Shown: positions 1 through 6,988, counted from the first letter of the stretch. The stretch is DNA of 12,190 nt from Bifidobacterium breve (GCA_945889545.1 CAMDCC010000063.1:1-12190), one strand, 5' to 3'. Notes: a model not told the origin generated them from the sequence alone. Program-made: numbers and translations.

Positions 1-996
1 GAACTTCCCAGAGGGATCGAATGCTTCCTTCACGCGCGCCATCAGGGCCGCGTTGGGCAACGCGATCCCGAAGCCATCGAGGCCCGGCGCTCCCGCCTCT
101 CGGAGCATCCAGCCGCCAACGGATTCCGCCGCGTGGCGCGCGGCGGTGAGGTCACGTTCGTCGTCGCACGCCACATGGACCGTGCCGACCCCGCATTCCG
201 CGAGCCACCGCACGCCGTCGATCGCAGTCAACTCGGCACCGAGCGCGGCAACCTTGGCCGGCTCGACCGACGCCCGTCCTCGGTGCGCGCCCTCGGGGAG
301 CGACGGGGGTCCGCTGCACGGCTCGAGACCCACAGCTCTGGCTTGAAGCTCGACATCCTTCTCGTAGCCCTCCAAGAGCACGCTTGTACTTGCGCCCGCC
401 CAAAACACGGTCGACGGTCGGAAACACGTCGCCAACACATCGGCCGGCGTCTGATCCGTGACGCCCCAGAGCGCGTGGAGTGACCGCGGTTGACAGCGCA
501 GGATGACCCGAGTCAGCACGCCGAGTGTGCCCAGCGATCCGACGAGCAACCGTGGCATGTCGTACCCAGTGACGTTCTTGACCGTGGGCCCGCCGCCCCG
601 CACCAACGCTCCCTCGGCATTCGCGAACCGGACTTCCAGCACGCGATCGCGCAACGGCCCGTATCGCAAGCGCCGGGAACCCGAGAGTCCGCATGCGAGC
701 GTGCCACCTACGGTTGCGGCGGGATCGCGCGGATCGAGCGCACACTCCTGCTCGGCGTCACCCAGCACGGCGCTCAGCTCTTCGACGGTCGTACCGGCGC
801 CGACCGTCACCGTCAGCTCAGCGGGGTCGTACGTGACGATCCCGGTCGGAGCCCGCACCTCCGTCCCGCCCAGTACCGGTCCGCCCACCTCGTGGTGCGT
901 GCCGGAGCCAACCGGAAGAACGATGTCCGCCTCCGCAACGCGCGCAGCAACCGCTTGCTCGGCTTCGGCGAAGGTCATATCCATACTCAGATCCAT
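1..996 (-). CDS. glcE: Glycolate oxidase FAD-binding subunit GlcE (partial, C-terminus off the left edge)
   Basis: The frame is open from an ATG at 996 to the first base of the window, giving 332 codons. It encodes the second FAD-binding subunit of membrane-associated glycolate oxidase (glycolate to glyoxylate). Visible features are the FAD-binding (PCMH-type) region with VGGTLACGLSG near residues 97-106, RYGPLRDRVL at 111-120 and the strongly GlcE-like KNVTGYDMPRLLVGSLGTLG at 140-159. The last residues, AFDPSGKF, match the usual C-terminal motif of this family, so probably only some 10-20 residues are missing. It starts one base after the glcD stop, which implies translational coupling; ATGs at 984 and 978 are alternatives and none has a strong Shine-Dalgarno. 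E. coli GlcE is about 350 residues. The iron-sulfur subunit gene glcF is expected next, outside the window. Confidence 0.9.
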   Translation of the reverse strand, partial: MDLSMDMTFAEAEQAVAARVAEADIVLPVGSGTHHEVGGPVLGGTEVRAPTGIVTYDPAELTVTVGAGTTVEELSAVLGDAEQECALDPRDPAATVGGTLACGLSGSRRLRYGPLRDRVLEVRFANAEGALVRGGGPTVKNVTGYDMPRLLVGSLGTLGVLTRVILRCQPRSLHALWGVTDQTPADVLATCFRPSTVFWAGASTSVLLEGYEKDVELQARAVGLEPCSGPPSLPEGAHRGRASVEPAKVAALGAELTAIDGVRWLAECGVGTVHVACDDERDLTAARHAAESVGGWMLREAGAPGLDGFGIALPNAALMARVKEAFDPSGKF

Positions 997-997
997 C

Positions 998-2428
998 TCA
1001 TATCCAGGCGCCATCGGGAACGCGGGCGAGCTCACCACAGCGACTGCCGCGCGGCAGGATCTTCTCCGGGTTCGCCCGCCCTGACGGATCGAATGCATCT
1101 CGCAATCGCGCCTGGGCGTCGAGATCCTCTGGGCTGAACACCATCGCCATGGCCTCGCGCTTCTCGAGGCCGATCCCATGCTCGCCAGAGAGGACCCCGC
1201 CCGCGTCCACACACGCGCGCAGGATCGCGTCGCCCGCCTCGTGCACTCGCTCCCATATCCCCGGTTCACGCGCATCGAAGACGATGAGCGGGTGAAGGTT
1301 GCCGTCGCCGGCATGGAACACATTCATCATCGTGAGCCGTTGCTCGGCGGCGATGGCGTACACCTTCTTCAGCACCTCTACGAGGCGCGTGCGCGGCACA
1401 ACCGCGTCGTGGAGGTAGTAGTCGGGCGCGATCCGGGCGATCGCTCCAAAGGCCGACTTCCGACCCTTCCAAAGCAGTGCGCGCTCGGCCTCGTCGGTTG
1501 CGACACGCACCGTACGCGCGTGGTTTTCGAGACCAACCTTCCGCACGGCGTCAACCTGCGCCTCGACACCATCTTCGAGGCCGTCGAGCTCTACGAGGAG
1601 CACCGCCGCGGCATCACGCGGGTATCCGGCGCCAACGAAGTCCTCGACCGCGCGCGTGATCTCCGCGTCCATCATCTCCAGCGCGGCGGGAACGATCCCC
1701 GCAGCGATGATGCCGCTGACCGTTGCGCCGGCATCCTCGATCGACATGAAGTCGAGCAGCAGCGTGCGGACTGCCGGTGGATTCGGCGTGAGCCGCACTG
1801 CGATGCGAGTCGCGATCCCCATCGTCCCCTCGCTACCGACGAAGCATCCGCGCAGGTCGTAGCCGGGTTGATCGGGCTGGATGCCGCCGAGTGCGGCGAC
1901 GGAGCCGTCCGCGAGGACCACATCGATCGCCAAGATGTGTGCCGCAGTCACGCCGTATGCGAGGCAATGGGGCCCACCCGCATTCGTTGCCACGTTGCCG
2001 CCGATCGTGCACGCCTGCTGCGACGACGGATCGGGCGCGTAGTGGAGGTCGAGGTGGCGCACCGCACGGCTGAGATCCAGGTTCAGGACGCCCGGCTCCA
2101 CCCAGGCAAGCCGTTGCTGCTCATCGACCTCGAGCACGGAGTTGAGGTGGGTGGTCACGATCACCACCGGACGCCCGACGGGCGTGGCCCCGCCTGCCAG
2201 TCCGGTACCACTCCCCCGCGCAACGAAGCTGCGGTCGTGCCGCGCCACGATGCGCACGGCAGCCGCGACGTGGTCGGCAGTCGACGGGAAGCACACCGCC
2301 GCGGCCTCCCCGACTTCGACACCGGCATCGCGGCCGTAGAGGGACAGCTCGAGTGGCTCGGCCCGCACCCGATCGGCGCCTAGCGCGGCCCGAAGGTCGA
2401 CGAGCAGCGCGCGGTCCTCGTTGATCAC
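998..2428 (-). CDS. glcD: Glycolate oxidase subunit GlcD (FAD-linked oxidase)
   Basis: This 476-residue protein is the main FAD-binding and catalytic-type subunit of glycolate oxidase and belongs to the GlcD / D-lactate dehydrogenase flavoprotein family. FAD-binding motifs are RGSGTGLAGG (71-80), TIGGNVATNAGG (141-152) and VGSEGTMGIATR (197-208). The C-terminal FAD-oxidase domain has FHAGDGNLHP (371-380), GVLSGEHGIGLEKR (411-424) and FDPSGRANPEKILP (446-459). Length is close to E. coli GlcD (499). Translation begins at a GTG; the upstream sequence has no clear Shine-Dalgarno. It is followed after one base by glcE, so the two are surely co-translated. A D-lactate or other 2-hydroxyacid substrate cannot be excluded from sequence, but the GlcD-GlcE pair favours glycolate. 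Confidence 0.92.
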   Translation of the reverse strand: MINEDRALLVDLRAALGADRVRAEPLELSLYGRDAGVEVGEAAAVCFPSTADHVAAAVRIVARHDRSFVARGSGTGLAGGATPVGRPVVIVTTHLNSVLEVDEQQRLAWVEPGVLNLDLSRAVRHLDLHYAPDPSSQQACTIGGNVATNAGGPHCLAYGVTAAHILAIDVVLADGSVAALGGIQPDQPGYDLRGCFVGSEGTMGIATRIAVRLTPNPPAVRTLLLDFMSIEDAGATVSGIIAAGIVPAALEMMDAEITRAVEDFVGAGYPRDAAAVLLVELDGLEDGVEAQVDAVRKVGLENHARTVRVATDEAERALLWKGRKSAFGAIARIAPDYYLHDAVVPRTRLVEVLKKVYAIAAEQRLTMMNVFHAGDGNLHPLIVFDAREPGIWERVHEAGDAILRACVDAGGVLSGEHGIGLEKREAMAMVFSPEDLDAQARLRDAFDPSGRANPEKILPRGSRCGELARVPDGAWI

Positions 2429-2515
2429 CGGAGCCTACCGATCGGCTCGATACGCTCATCGTTGCCATTCGAAGAGTACGGAACCCTGGACAAGTAGCGA
2501 CGCAAGAAGGGAAGG

Positions 2516-3313
2516 ATGCACATGCCCGGTCCCACCCGTGAGTGGGTCGCCTTCGATGATCCGAAGGAGGACGGCCGTACGTGGCAGGTCGACGTCACGT
2601 TCCTGCTGTCGTCATGGACATGCATCTTCGGCTCCGGCTGCCAAGGCGTCCTTACCGAGCCCGCGGAGGACATGGTGCAAGGGTGCTGCTCGTATGGCGC
2701 GCACTTCTCGGATCGCAAGGACCGCGACCTCGTCGTGAAAGTCGCGAAGCGACTCACCGACGACGAGTGGCAGTTTGCTGCGGCCGGTCGCAAGAAGGGT
2801 ATCTACGCCAAGTGCGGGAAGGACGAAGACGGCAAGCAGGAATGGCGGACGCGTCTCGTCGACGATGCGTGCGTGTTCCTCAACCGGCCCGGCTTTCCCG
2901 CCGGTCCCGGGTGCGCCCTGCACCTGCATTCGATGCGCACCGGTGAGCACCACAGCGATCTGAAGCCCGAAGTCTGTTGGCAGCTCCCACTACGTCGCAT
3001 CGACGATGAGCAAGAGGACGGGACGGTCATCTCGAGGCTCACCGAGTTCGCGCGCGATGGATGGGGTGAAGGCGGCGACGACTTCGCGTGGTGGTGCACC
3101 GAAGCACCGGAGGCGTTCGTCGGCAAGGACCCGGTGTACAAGAGCCTCAGTGTCGAGCTCCAGAAGATGATGGGAAAGAAGCTGTACACACAGGTCGTCG
3201 AATACCTCGAGCACCGGGTCTCATCGCGCAACGGCACTGTGGCCCACCCCGCGCAGAAGGTGACGCTCGGACCCACCCGACGCCTCCGCCGCGGTGAGAG
3301 CCGCCGCGATTAG
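2516..3313 (+). CDS. Cysteine-rich protein of DUF3109/YkgJ-like type, function unknown
   Basis: The protein is 265 residues, soluble by appearance, with nine cysteines in an ordered arrangement: C36-x5-C42, C57-C58, C119, C133, C154 and C194, plus C100. The blocks WTCIFGSGCQG, VQGCCSYGAHFSD, DDACVFLNRPGF, GPGCALH and KPEVCWQLPLR resemble the cysteine layout of DUF3109/YkgJ-type zinc- or iron-binding proteins. WWCTEAPEAFVG follows near 192-203. I recall similar uncharacterised proteins across Actinobacteria, but no activity can be stated. Two starts are possible: ATG 2516 with AGAAGG five bases upstream, or ATG 2522 with GAAGG six bases upstream. The gene is divergent from glcD across 87 bases. 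Its stop codon (TAG, 3311-3313) overlaps the groES-like stop on the other strand. The basic tail (RRLRRGESRR) is probably disordered. Confidence 0.8.
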   Translation: MHMPGPTREWVAFDDPKEDGRTWQVDVTFLLSSWTCIFGSGCQGVLTEPAEDMVQGCCSYGAHFSDRKDRDLVVKVAKRLTDDEWQFAAAGRKKGIYAKCGKDEDGKQEWRTRLVDDACVFLNRPGFPAGPGCALHLHSMRTGEHHSDLKPEVCWQLPLRRIDDEQEDGTVISRLTEFARDGWGEGGDDFAWWCTEAPEAFVGKDPVYKSLSVELQKMMGKKLYTQVVEYLEHRVSSRNGTVAHPAQKVTLGPTRRLRRGESRRD

Positions 3314-3645
3314 AGGTAGAGCCCCGTCTGACCTTCAGTGCGCACCGATGCCACCGCGTGGACATCGCGCTCGCGGAGGATGAGGTACTCGTCGCCGCGG
3401 ATCTCGACTTCCCACCCACTGTCGGGCTGGAAGAGCACCCGGTCACCTTCCTCGACGTTGCGCACCGTCGGACCGACCGCCACAACCGCGGCCCACGCAA
3501 GACGTCGATCCACGTTGGCGGTCGCCGGAATGAGGATGCCGGAGCGAGATTTGCGCTCACCGATCTCGTCGGAGGGACTCACGAGAATCCGGTCGGCAGT
3601 CATCCCGATCGCTTGTTTGACGTCGTCGCCATCCGCGTCGCTCAT
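3310..3645 (-). CDS. Orphan GroES-like co-chaperonin (Cpn10 family)
   Basis: The 111-residue protein carries the Cpn10 fold signature: DRILVSPSDE at 18-27, a mobile-loop equivalent RSGILIPATA near 34-43, AAVVAVGP, the EEGDRVLFQ segment and the terminal GDEYLILRERDVHAV. Standard GroES is about 95-100 residues. This one has an acidic 15-residue N-terminal extension and a C-terminal tail ending GLYL. No groEL lies nearby. The segment RRLAWAAVVAVG replaces the usual short connector after the mobile loop. I recall a second, groEL-independent GroES-like protein in many actinobacteria with the same GLYL ending, and this looks like that paralog rather than the main co-chaperonin. Whether it binds GroEL is unknown. 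A TAACCT element lies nine bases before the ATG. Confidence 0.88.
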   Translation of the reverse strand: MSDADGDDVKQAIGMTADRILVSPSDEIGERKSRSGILIPATANVDRRLAWAAVVAVGPTVRNVEEGDRVLFQPDSGWEVEIRGDEYLILRERDVHAVASVRTEGQTGLYL

Positions 3646-3654
3646 GTGCCCCAG

Positions 3655-3660
3655 AGGTTA
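3655..3660 (-). promoter_or_regulatory. Candidate -10 element for the groES-like gene
   Basis: On the minus strand TAACCT (TANNNT) ends nine bases before the ATG at 3645. The predicted transcript start lies only two or three bases ahead of the start codon. No clear -35 is seen and the only Shine-Dalgarno-like sequence is a weak GGGG, so a near-leaderless mRNA is possible. Confidence 0.35.
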
Positions 3661-3713
3661 GACGGGCGCATGCTGGGCCTCTGCATGCTTCGTGAGCAAC
3701 CTGGGGTCTCGGG

Positions 3714-3719
3714 TACATT
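3714..3719 (+). promoter_or_regulatory. Candidate -10 element for ctaB
   Basis: TACATT lies 27 bases upstream of the GTG start at 3747, within the 101-base divergent region shared with the groES-like gene. The -35 is not convincing (TTCGTG at 3689-3694 with a long spacer). Confidence 0.25.
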
Positions 3720-3746
3720 GCTGGCGTCCCGTCCCCTGGAGCGCGT

Positions 3747-4676
3747 GTGTCTGACTTCGTTGCGCCGTCGCCACCAATGACCGTTGTCCGCTCGCGCGCT
3801 CGGCGGATGCAACACACCATTGGCGTGTATGTGCGGCTCACGAAGCCACGGGTCATCGAGCTGCTGCTCGTCACCACCGTGCCCGCCATGGTGCTCGGCG
3901 CAAACGGCCTTCCCGAGCTCGATCTTGTGCTCGCAGTGCTCGTCGGCGGTGCGCTCGCGGCGGGTGGCGCCAACACAATCAACTGCTGGATCGAACGCGA
4001 CCGCGACCAGCTCATGGACCGGACCCGTAATCGCCCATTGCCTGCAGGCGAGATCCTGCCGACGCCTGCGCTCGTCTTCGGTCTCGTTCTCGAAGCCGTC
4101 GCGTTCGCATTGCTCTGGGTCACCGCCGGACTGCTGGCGGCCAGCCTGACCATCGGCGCCACGCTCTTCTACGTGTTCGTGTACACGATCTGGCTCAAGC
4201 CGAGAAGCGTTCAGAACATCGTCATCGGCGGTGCTGCGGGCGCGGTGCCCGCACTCGTCGGGTGGGCCGCGGTCACTGGCAGCCTGGCCGCGCCGGCCTG
4301 GGTGCTCTTCGCCATCGTGTTCTGCTGGACGCCACCGCACTTCTGGGCCCTCGCTCTTCGATACCACGACGATTACGCGGCGGCTGGCTTCCCCATGTTG
4401 CCGGTGGTCAAGGGCAAGGTGGCCGCGACGCGCCAGATCGTCGGGTACAGCGTCGTGGTGGTTGCCGTGAGCCTTACGCTCCCGCTCGTCGGGAAGAGCG
4501 GCCTGCTCTACGTGGTCGCGGCCGCGGTTCTCGGAGTCGCACTCGTCATCGAGTCGGTACGGCTTTGGCGTGACCCCACCTCCGAGCGCGCGATTCGGAT
4601 GTTCATCTTCTCGAACACGTACCTAGCGCTGCTGTTCGCGGCCGTTGCCGTCGACACGCTCATCCGCACTGCCTGA
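3747..4676 (+). CDS. ctaB: Protoheme IX farnesyltransferase (heme O synthase) CtaB
   Basis: This 309-residue polytopic membrane protein of the UbiA prenyltransferase family transfers farnesyl from FPP to heme b to make heme O, the precursor of heme A for cytochrome oxidase. The first Asp-rich block is NCWIERDRDQLMDRTRNRPL (residues 79-98), with the RT..RPLP ending diagnostic of CtaB. The second region has YTIWLKPRSVQNIVIGGAAG (146-165), CWTPPHFWALAL (193-204) and DDYAAAGFPMLPVVKG (208-223). Seven to nine hydrophobic segments are evident. The GTG at 3747 is the longest start; ATG 3777 would remove ten poorly conserved residues and is a good alternative. The next gene, a TlpA-type thioredoxin, overlaps its 3' end, consistent with joint use in respiratory-chain assembly. 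Confidence 0.95.
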   Translation: MSDFVAPSPPMTVVRSRARRMQHTIGVYVRLTKPRVIELLLVTTVPAMVLGANGLPELDLVLAVLVGGALAAGGANTINCWIERDRDQLMDRTRNRPLPAGEILPTPALVFGLVLEAVAFALLWVTAGLLAASLTIGATLFYVFVYTIWLKPRSVQNIVIGGAAGAVPALVGWAAVTGSLAAPAWVLFAIVFCWTPPHFWALALRYHDDYAAAGFPMLPVVKGKVAATRQIVGYSVVVVAVSLTLPLVGKSGLLYVVAAAVLGVALVIESVRLWRDPTSERAIRMFIFSNTYLALLFAAVAVDTLIRTA

Positions 4677-5250
4677 CCAACCCCGCCGCTGGGTCCTCCC
4701 AGTGGCGGCGTTGCTCGTCGTCGCACTGGTCGCCGCGATCACGATGATCGCTGTCGTCACGAGCGACGATGGCGGTTCCGACTCCGGTTCCTGCCCTACG
4801 CACCTCCCGCCCAACGTCGAGCTGTTGGCGATCGGCGACACGATGCCGAACTTCACGCTCCCCGACCTCGACGGCCGATGCGTCACGGTTGCCGCATACC
4901 GAGGACAACCGCTGATCGTGAACTTCTGGGCTTCGTGGTGTCGCCCGTGTCGCGTCGAGTTTCCGCTCTTCGAGGCGGCACGCGAGCGCTATGCGAAGAG
5001 CGACCTGGAGATCCTCGGGATCGATTACCAAGACATCGCGGGCGATGGCCGGGCATTTGTCGAGGAGGAGGACGCAAGTTGGCCGATGTTCTTCGACGGC
5101 GACGGCGACATCGCGAAGCTGTTCGGAGTGGGCAAGCAGATCCCGCAGACGTTCTTCATCGACCGCGACGGCACAGTGGTCTCACACATCTACGGAGTGA
5201 CCTCGCCGCGCGATTTGAACGCCGAGATCAAGCGCATCGTGAAACGCTGA
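4645..5250 (+). CDS. Membrane-anchored TlpA/ResA-type thiol-disulfide oxidoreductase
   Basis: The 201-residue protein has a basic N-terminus (RR at 14-15), one membrane segment (about 18-38) and an extracytoplasmic thioredoxin-like domain. The active site is WASWCRPC with C99 and C102, and the cis-proline motif is IPQTFFID (P167). GDTMPNFTLPDLDG (64-77) is the typical AhpC/TSA-Redoxin entry to the domain. Such proteins keep apocytochrome c or oxidase copper-site cysteines reduced, which fits its place after ctaB. Two further cysteines (C50, C79) lie outside the CxxC motif. The start is uncertain: TTG 4645 gives a 32-base overlap with ctaB, CTG 4669 would also keep the basic residues, and GTG 4702 would lose them and disturb membrane topology. 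No Shine-Dalgarno stands out. It ends seven bases from the convergent permease gene. Confidence 0.88.
   Translation: MPSTRSSALPDQPRRWVLPVAALLVVALVAAITMIAVVTSDDGGSDSGSCPTHLPPNVELLAIGDTMPNFTLPDLDGRCVTVAAYRGQPLIVNFWASWCRPCRVEFPLFEAARERYAKSDLEILGIDYQDIAGDGRAFVEEEDASWPMFFDGDGDIAKLFGVGKQIPQTFFIDRDGTVVSHIYGVTSPRDLNAEIKRIVKR
4684..4710 (+). other. Hairpin just after the ctaB stop, inside the thioredoxin gene
   Basis: CGCCGCTGGG, a TCCT loop, then CCCA-(GTG)-GCGGCG can pair over ten base pairs with a three-base bulge. It begins eight bases after the ctaB stop codon and lies in the first codons of the downstream gene. No T-run follows, so it is not a standard intrinsic terminator; it could tune read-through or mRNA stability. 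Confidence 0.4.
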
Positions 5251-5257
5251 TCGAAGC

Positions 5258-5992
5258 TCACTCCTCCCAGCGGAAGAAGCGAGTTGCGGCGACTGGTGCA
5301 GCCACCGCCCATCCGATCAGTACGCCGACGCTCCCCCACGGCACGCCATTTCCGCGCAAGGCGTCGCGCACACTCTCGGACAGCGCCGCCGCAGGAAGCA
5401 CGCGAGCGAGCGACTCGAGGACGTCGGGGAGACGACCGAGCGGATACGCCATACCTCCGAGGAAAAGCAGGACGAGGAACAGCCCGTTGGCAAGGGCCAA
5501 GTTCGCTTCGGCGCGCAACGTGCCGGCGAGGAACAGACCGATTCCCGCGAATGCAATCGTGCCGACGAGAAGCCACACGACCGCGAGTCCGAGGCCATGG
5601 CTCGGATCCCAACCCAACGCGAGTCCGGTGCCGACGATCACCGCGGTCTGTACGAGCTCGATGACTAACACCACAACCGTCTTCGCCGCGAGCAGGCCAC
5701 CTCGTGACAGTGGCGTCGATCCCAACCGTTTCAGCACCCCGTAACGGCGCTCGAAGCCAGTCGCGATCCCGAGACTCACCATTGCCGTCGACATCACCGC
5801 GAGGGCGAGCACGCCGGGCACCAGGAAGTCGACCGGGTGCTTGAGCGTCGTGTTGACCGTGTCGACCTTCGCGAAGAACACGAGGATGCCGATTGGCACC
5901 AAGAACGACACGAGCAGGCTCTCCCCGCGCCGCATCGACAGCACCAGCTCGACCCGTGCTTGCGCGAGCACCTTGCGCATGGTCCGGTTCAT
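5258..5992 (-). CDS. ABC-2 type transporter permease
   Basis: This 244-residue membrane protein has about six hydrophobic segments (roughly 24-41, 54-76, 101-127, 134-157, 165-187 and 218-236) and the ABC-2 permease block FERRYGVLKRLGSTPLSRGG (80-99), where the coupling helix of DrrB-like exporters lies. It pairs with the ATPase immediately upstream. In mycobacteria a comparable ABC pair lies near ctaB and the ctaA-like gene, which suggests a conserved role connected to respiratory or heme metabolism, although the substrate is unknown. The start (ATG 5992) has no Shine-Dalgarno and lies inside an 85-base tandem repeat. A second in-frame ATG, codon 5, lies at 5980. The gene ends seven bases from the convergent thioredoxin gene. 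Confidence 0.88.
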   Translation of the reverse strand: MNRTMRKVLAQARVELVLSMRRGESLLVSFLVPIGILVFFAKVDTVNTTLKHPVDFLVPGVLALAVMSTAMVSLGIATGFERRYGVLKRLGSTPLSRGGLLAAKTVVVLVIELVQTAVIVGTGLALGWDPSHGLGLAVVWLLVGTIAFAGIGLFLAGTLRAEANLALANGLFLVLLFLGGMAYPLGRLPDVLESLARVLPAAALSESVRDALRGNGVPWGSVGVLIGWAVAAPVAATRFFRWEE

Positions 5993-6061
5993 GGAGTCCG
6001 GCTCATATGGTCCGGCTCATGTGGTCCCGGCTCATGTGGTCCCGGCTCATGTGGTCCCGGC
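5977..6061 (-). repeat. Six-unit degenerate tandem repeat across the ABC ATPase/permease junction
   Basis: Three perfect 15-base copies of TCATGTGGTCCCGGC (plus-strand reading) lie at 6017-6031, 6032-6046 and 6047-6061. They are followed by degenerate 14-base copies at 6003-6016 and 5989-6002 and a 12-base copy at 5977-5988. On the minus strand, units two to six read ATGA at the core. The ATPase stop codon (6049-6047) lies in the first unit and the permease start (5992-5990) in the fifth. All units share the same phase relative to this stop/start core. Confidence 0.92.
6003..6050 (-). other. 15-codon mini-frame MSRDHMSRDHMSRTI inside the repeat (relay step 1)
   Basis: The ATG at 6050-6048 overlaps the ATPase stop (ATGA). 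This frame runs 15 codons and stops at 6005-6003, where another ATGA opens a second, 5-codon frame (MSRTP, 6006-5989). That frame's stop in turn overlaps the permease ATG at 5992. These frames have no independent evidence of being expressed; they are listed because they may carry reinitiating ribosomes between the two genes. Confidence 0.3.
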
Positions 6062-6973
6062 GCCGGTTACACGCAGGAACACCTCTTCGAGAGTGCGCTG
6101 TCCCGCTCGGAGATCGCCAAGACGCACATCACGATCGCGCATCCAGACGGCGAGGTCAGCGACCAACCCAGGGGTTGCCTCGGCAGCCACTCGGTACTCG
6201 CCCGGACGCAGCTCGGTGACGACGCCGGGGCCGACTCCGAGCGCGGCAGCCAGCTCGTTGCAGGCAAGACCCGCAACCGCGGAGAACAGCAGCTCATCGA
6301 CACCTGCTCGGCTCGTCAGCTCGGCCGGTGTTCCAGACGCGACAATCCGCCCGTGATCCACGATCGCAACGTGGTCACACAGCTGCTCTGCCTCGTCCAT
6401 CGCGTGGGTCGTGAGCATGACGGTGGTTCCCGCGTCGCGCAGATCGCGCACGAGCTGCCAGGTCGACACGCGCGCATGTGGATCCATGCCCGCCGTCGGC
6501 TCGTCGAGGAATACCAACGATGGTCGGCCAATGAGCGCGAGTGCCAGGGCCAGACGCTGCTGTTGGCCGCCCGACAAGCGGCGCACGATGGTGGCGCGGG
6601 CTTCCGTCAGACCCACGAGCTCCAACAACGCAATCGGATCATGCGGGTCGTCGTAGAACGCAGCGAAGGAACGCAGCACTTCGAGCGGGCGCAAACCCGG
6701 GTACAGCCCGCCGTCCTGGAGCATGACGCCGATCTGCGGGCGTAGTCGAGCGCCGCCCTCGATCGGGTCGAGACCCAGCACGCGAACGGTCCCACCGTCG
6801 GCCCGTCGATAGCCCTCGAGGATCTCGACAGTGGTGGTCTTCCCCGCACCATTGGGGCCCAGCAGCCCGAAGATCTCGCCCGCCGACACGACGAGCGAGA
6901 TCCCATCGACTGCACGGGTAGAGCCGTAGGACTTCTCGAGCGCGGCAACCTCGATTGCCGGTGCCGTCGTCAT
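6047..6973 (-). CDS. ABC transporter ATP-binding protein (DrrA/CcmA-like)
   Basis: The 308-residue ATPase shows every nucleotide-binding motif: Walker A GPNGAGKTT (39-47), Q-loop Q86, signature LSGGQQQR (133-140), Walker B LVFLDEPTAG (153-162) and switch H190. About 90 residues follow the ATPase core, as in the DrrA-type exporters, and end RTLEEVFLRVTG, a usual C-terminal motif of that group. With the permease downstream it should form an ABC-2 exporter half-pair that dimerises. The gene lies 81 bases after the prenyl diphosphate synthase on the same strand. A TAGTGT element nine bases before its ATG, and the lack of a Shine-Dalgarno, suggest that it may also have its own promoter. Its last five codons and stop fall in a tandem repeat. 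The substrate is unknown. Confidence 0.93.
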   Translation of the reverse strand: MTTAPAIEVAALEKSYGSTRAVDGISLVVSAGEIFGLLGPNGAGKTTTVEILEGYRRADGGTVRVLGLDPIEGGARLRPQIGVMLQDGGLYPGLRPLEVLRSFAAFYDDPHDPIALLELVGLTEARATIVRRLSGGQQQRLALALALIGRPSLVFLDEPTAGMDPHARVSTWQLVRDLRDAGTTVMLTTHAMDEAEQLCDHVAIVDHGRIVASGTPAELTSRAGVDELLFSAVAGLACNELAAALGVGPGVVTELRPGEYRVAAEATPGLVADLAVWMRDRDVRLGDLRAGQRTLEEVFLRVTGAGTT

Positions 6974-6982
6974 CGGCGGGCG

Positions 6983-6988
6983 ACACTA
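6983..6988 (-). promoter_or_regulatory. Candidate -10 element for the ABC ATPase gene
   Basis: TAGTGT on the minus strand ends nine bases before the ATG at 6973, in the 81-base gap after the prenyl synthase stop. No convincing -35 is seen. Confidence 0.3.

Noticed and set aside
152..745. A 197-codon minus-strand open frame within the glcE region
   Set aside because: It is arginine-rich and out of frame with glcE, whose own frame is open to the window edge and carries FAD-binding motifs.
1178..2383. A 401-codon plus-strand open frame antisense to glcD
   Set aside because: It is a high-GC shadow of glcD; its sequence is rich in R, H and D without any recognisable domain, while the minus strand encodes clear FAD-oxidase motifs.
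3557..4367. Long minus-strand frames antisense to ctaB
   Set aside because: They lack family motifs and are opposite a well-conserved UbiA-family membrane protein.
5977..6061. CRISPR array or attachment site
   Set aside because: Units are directly contiguous 12-15 base copies with no spacers, and no cas or integrase genes are present.
5837..6745. A 302-codon plus-strand frame that includes GSCGPGSCGPG-like repeats
   Set aside because: The peptide repeat is the translated reverse strand of the ABC-junction repeat; the rest is a shadow of the ATPase gene.
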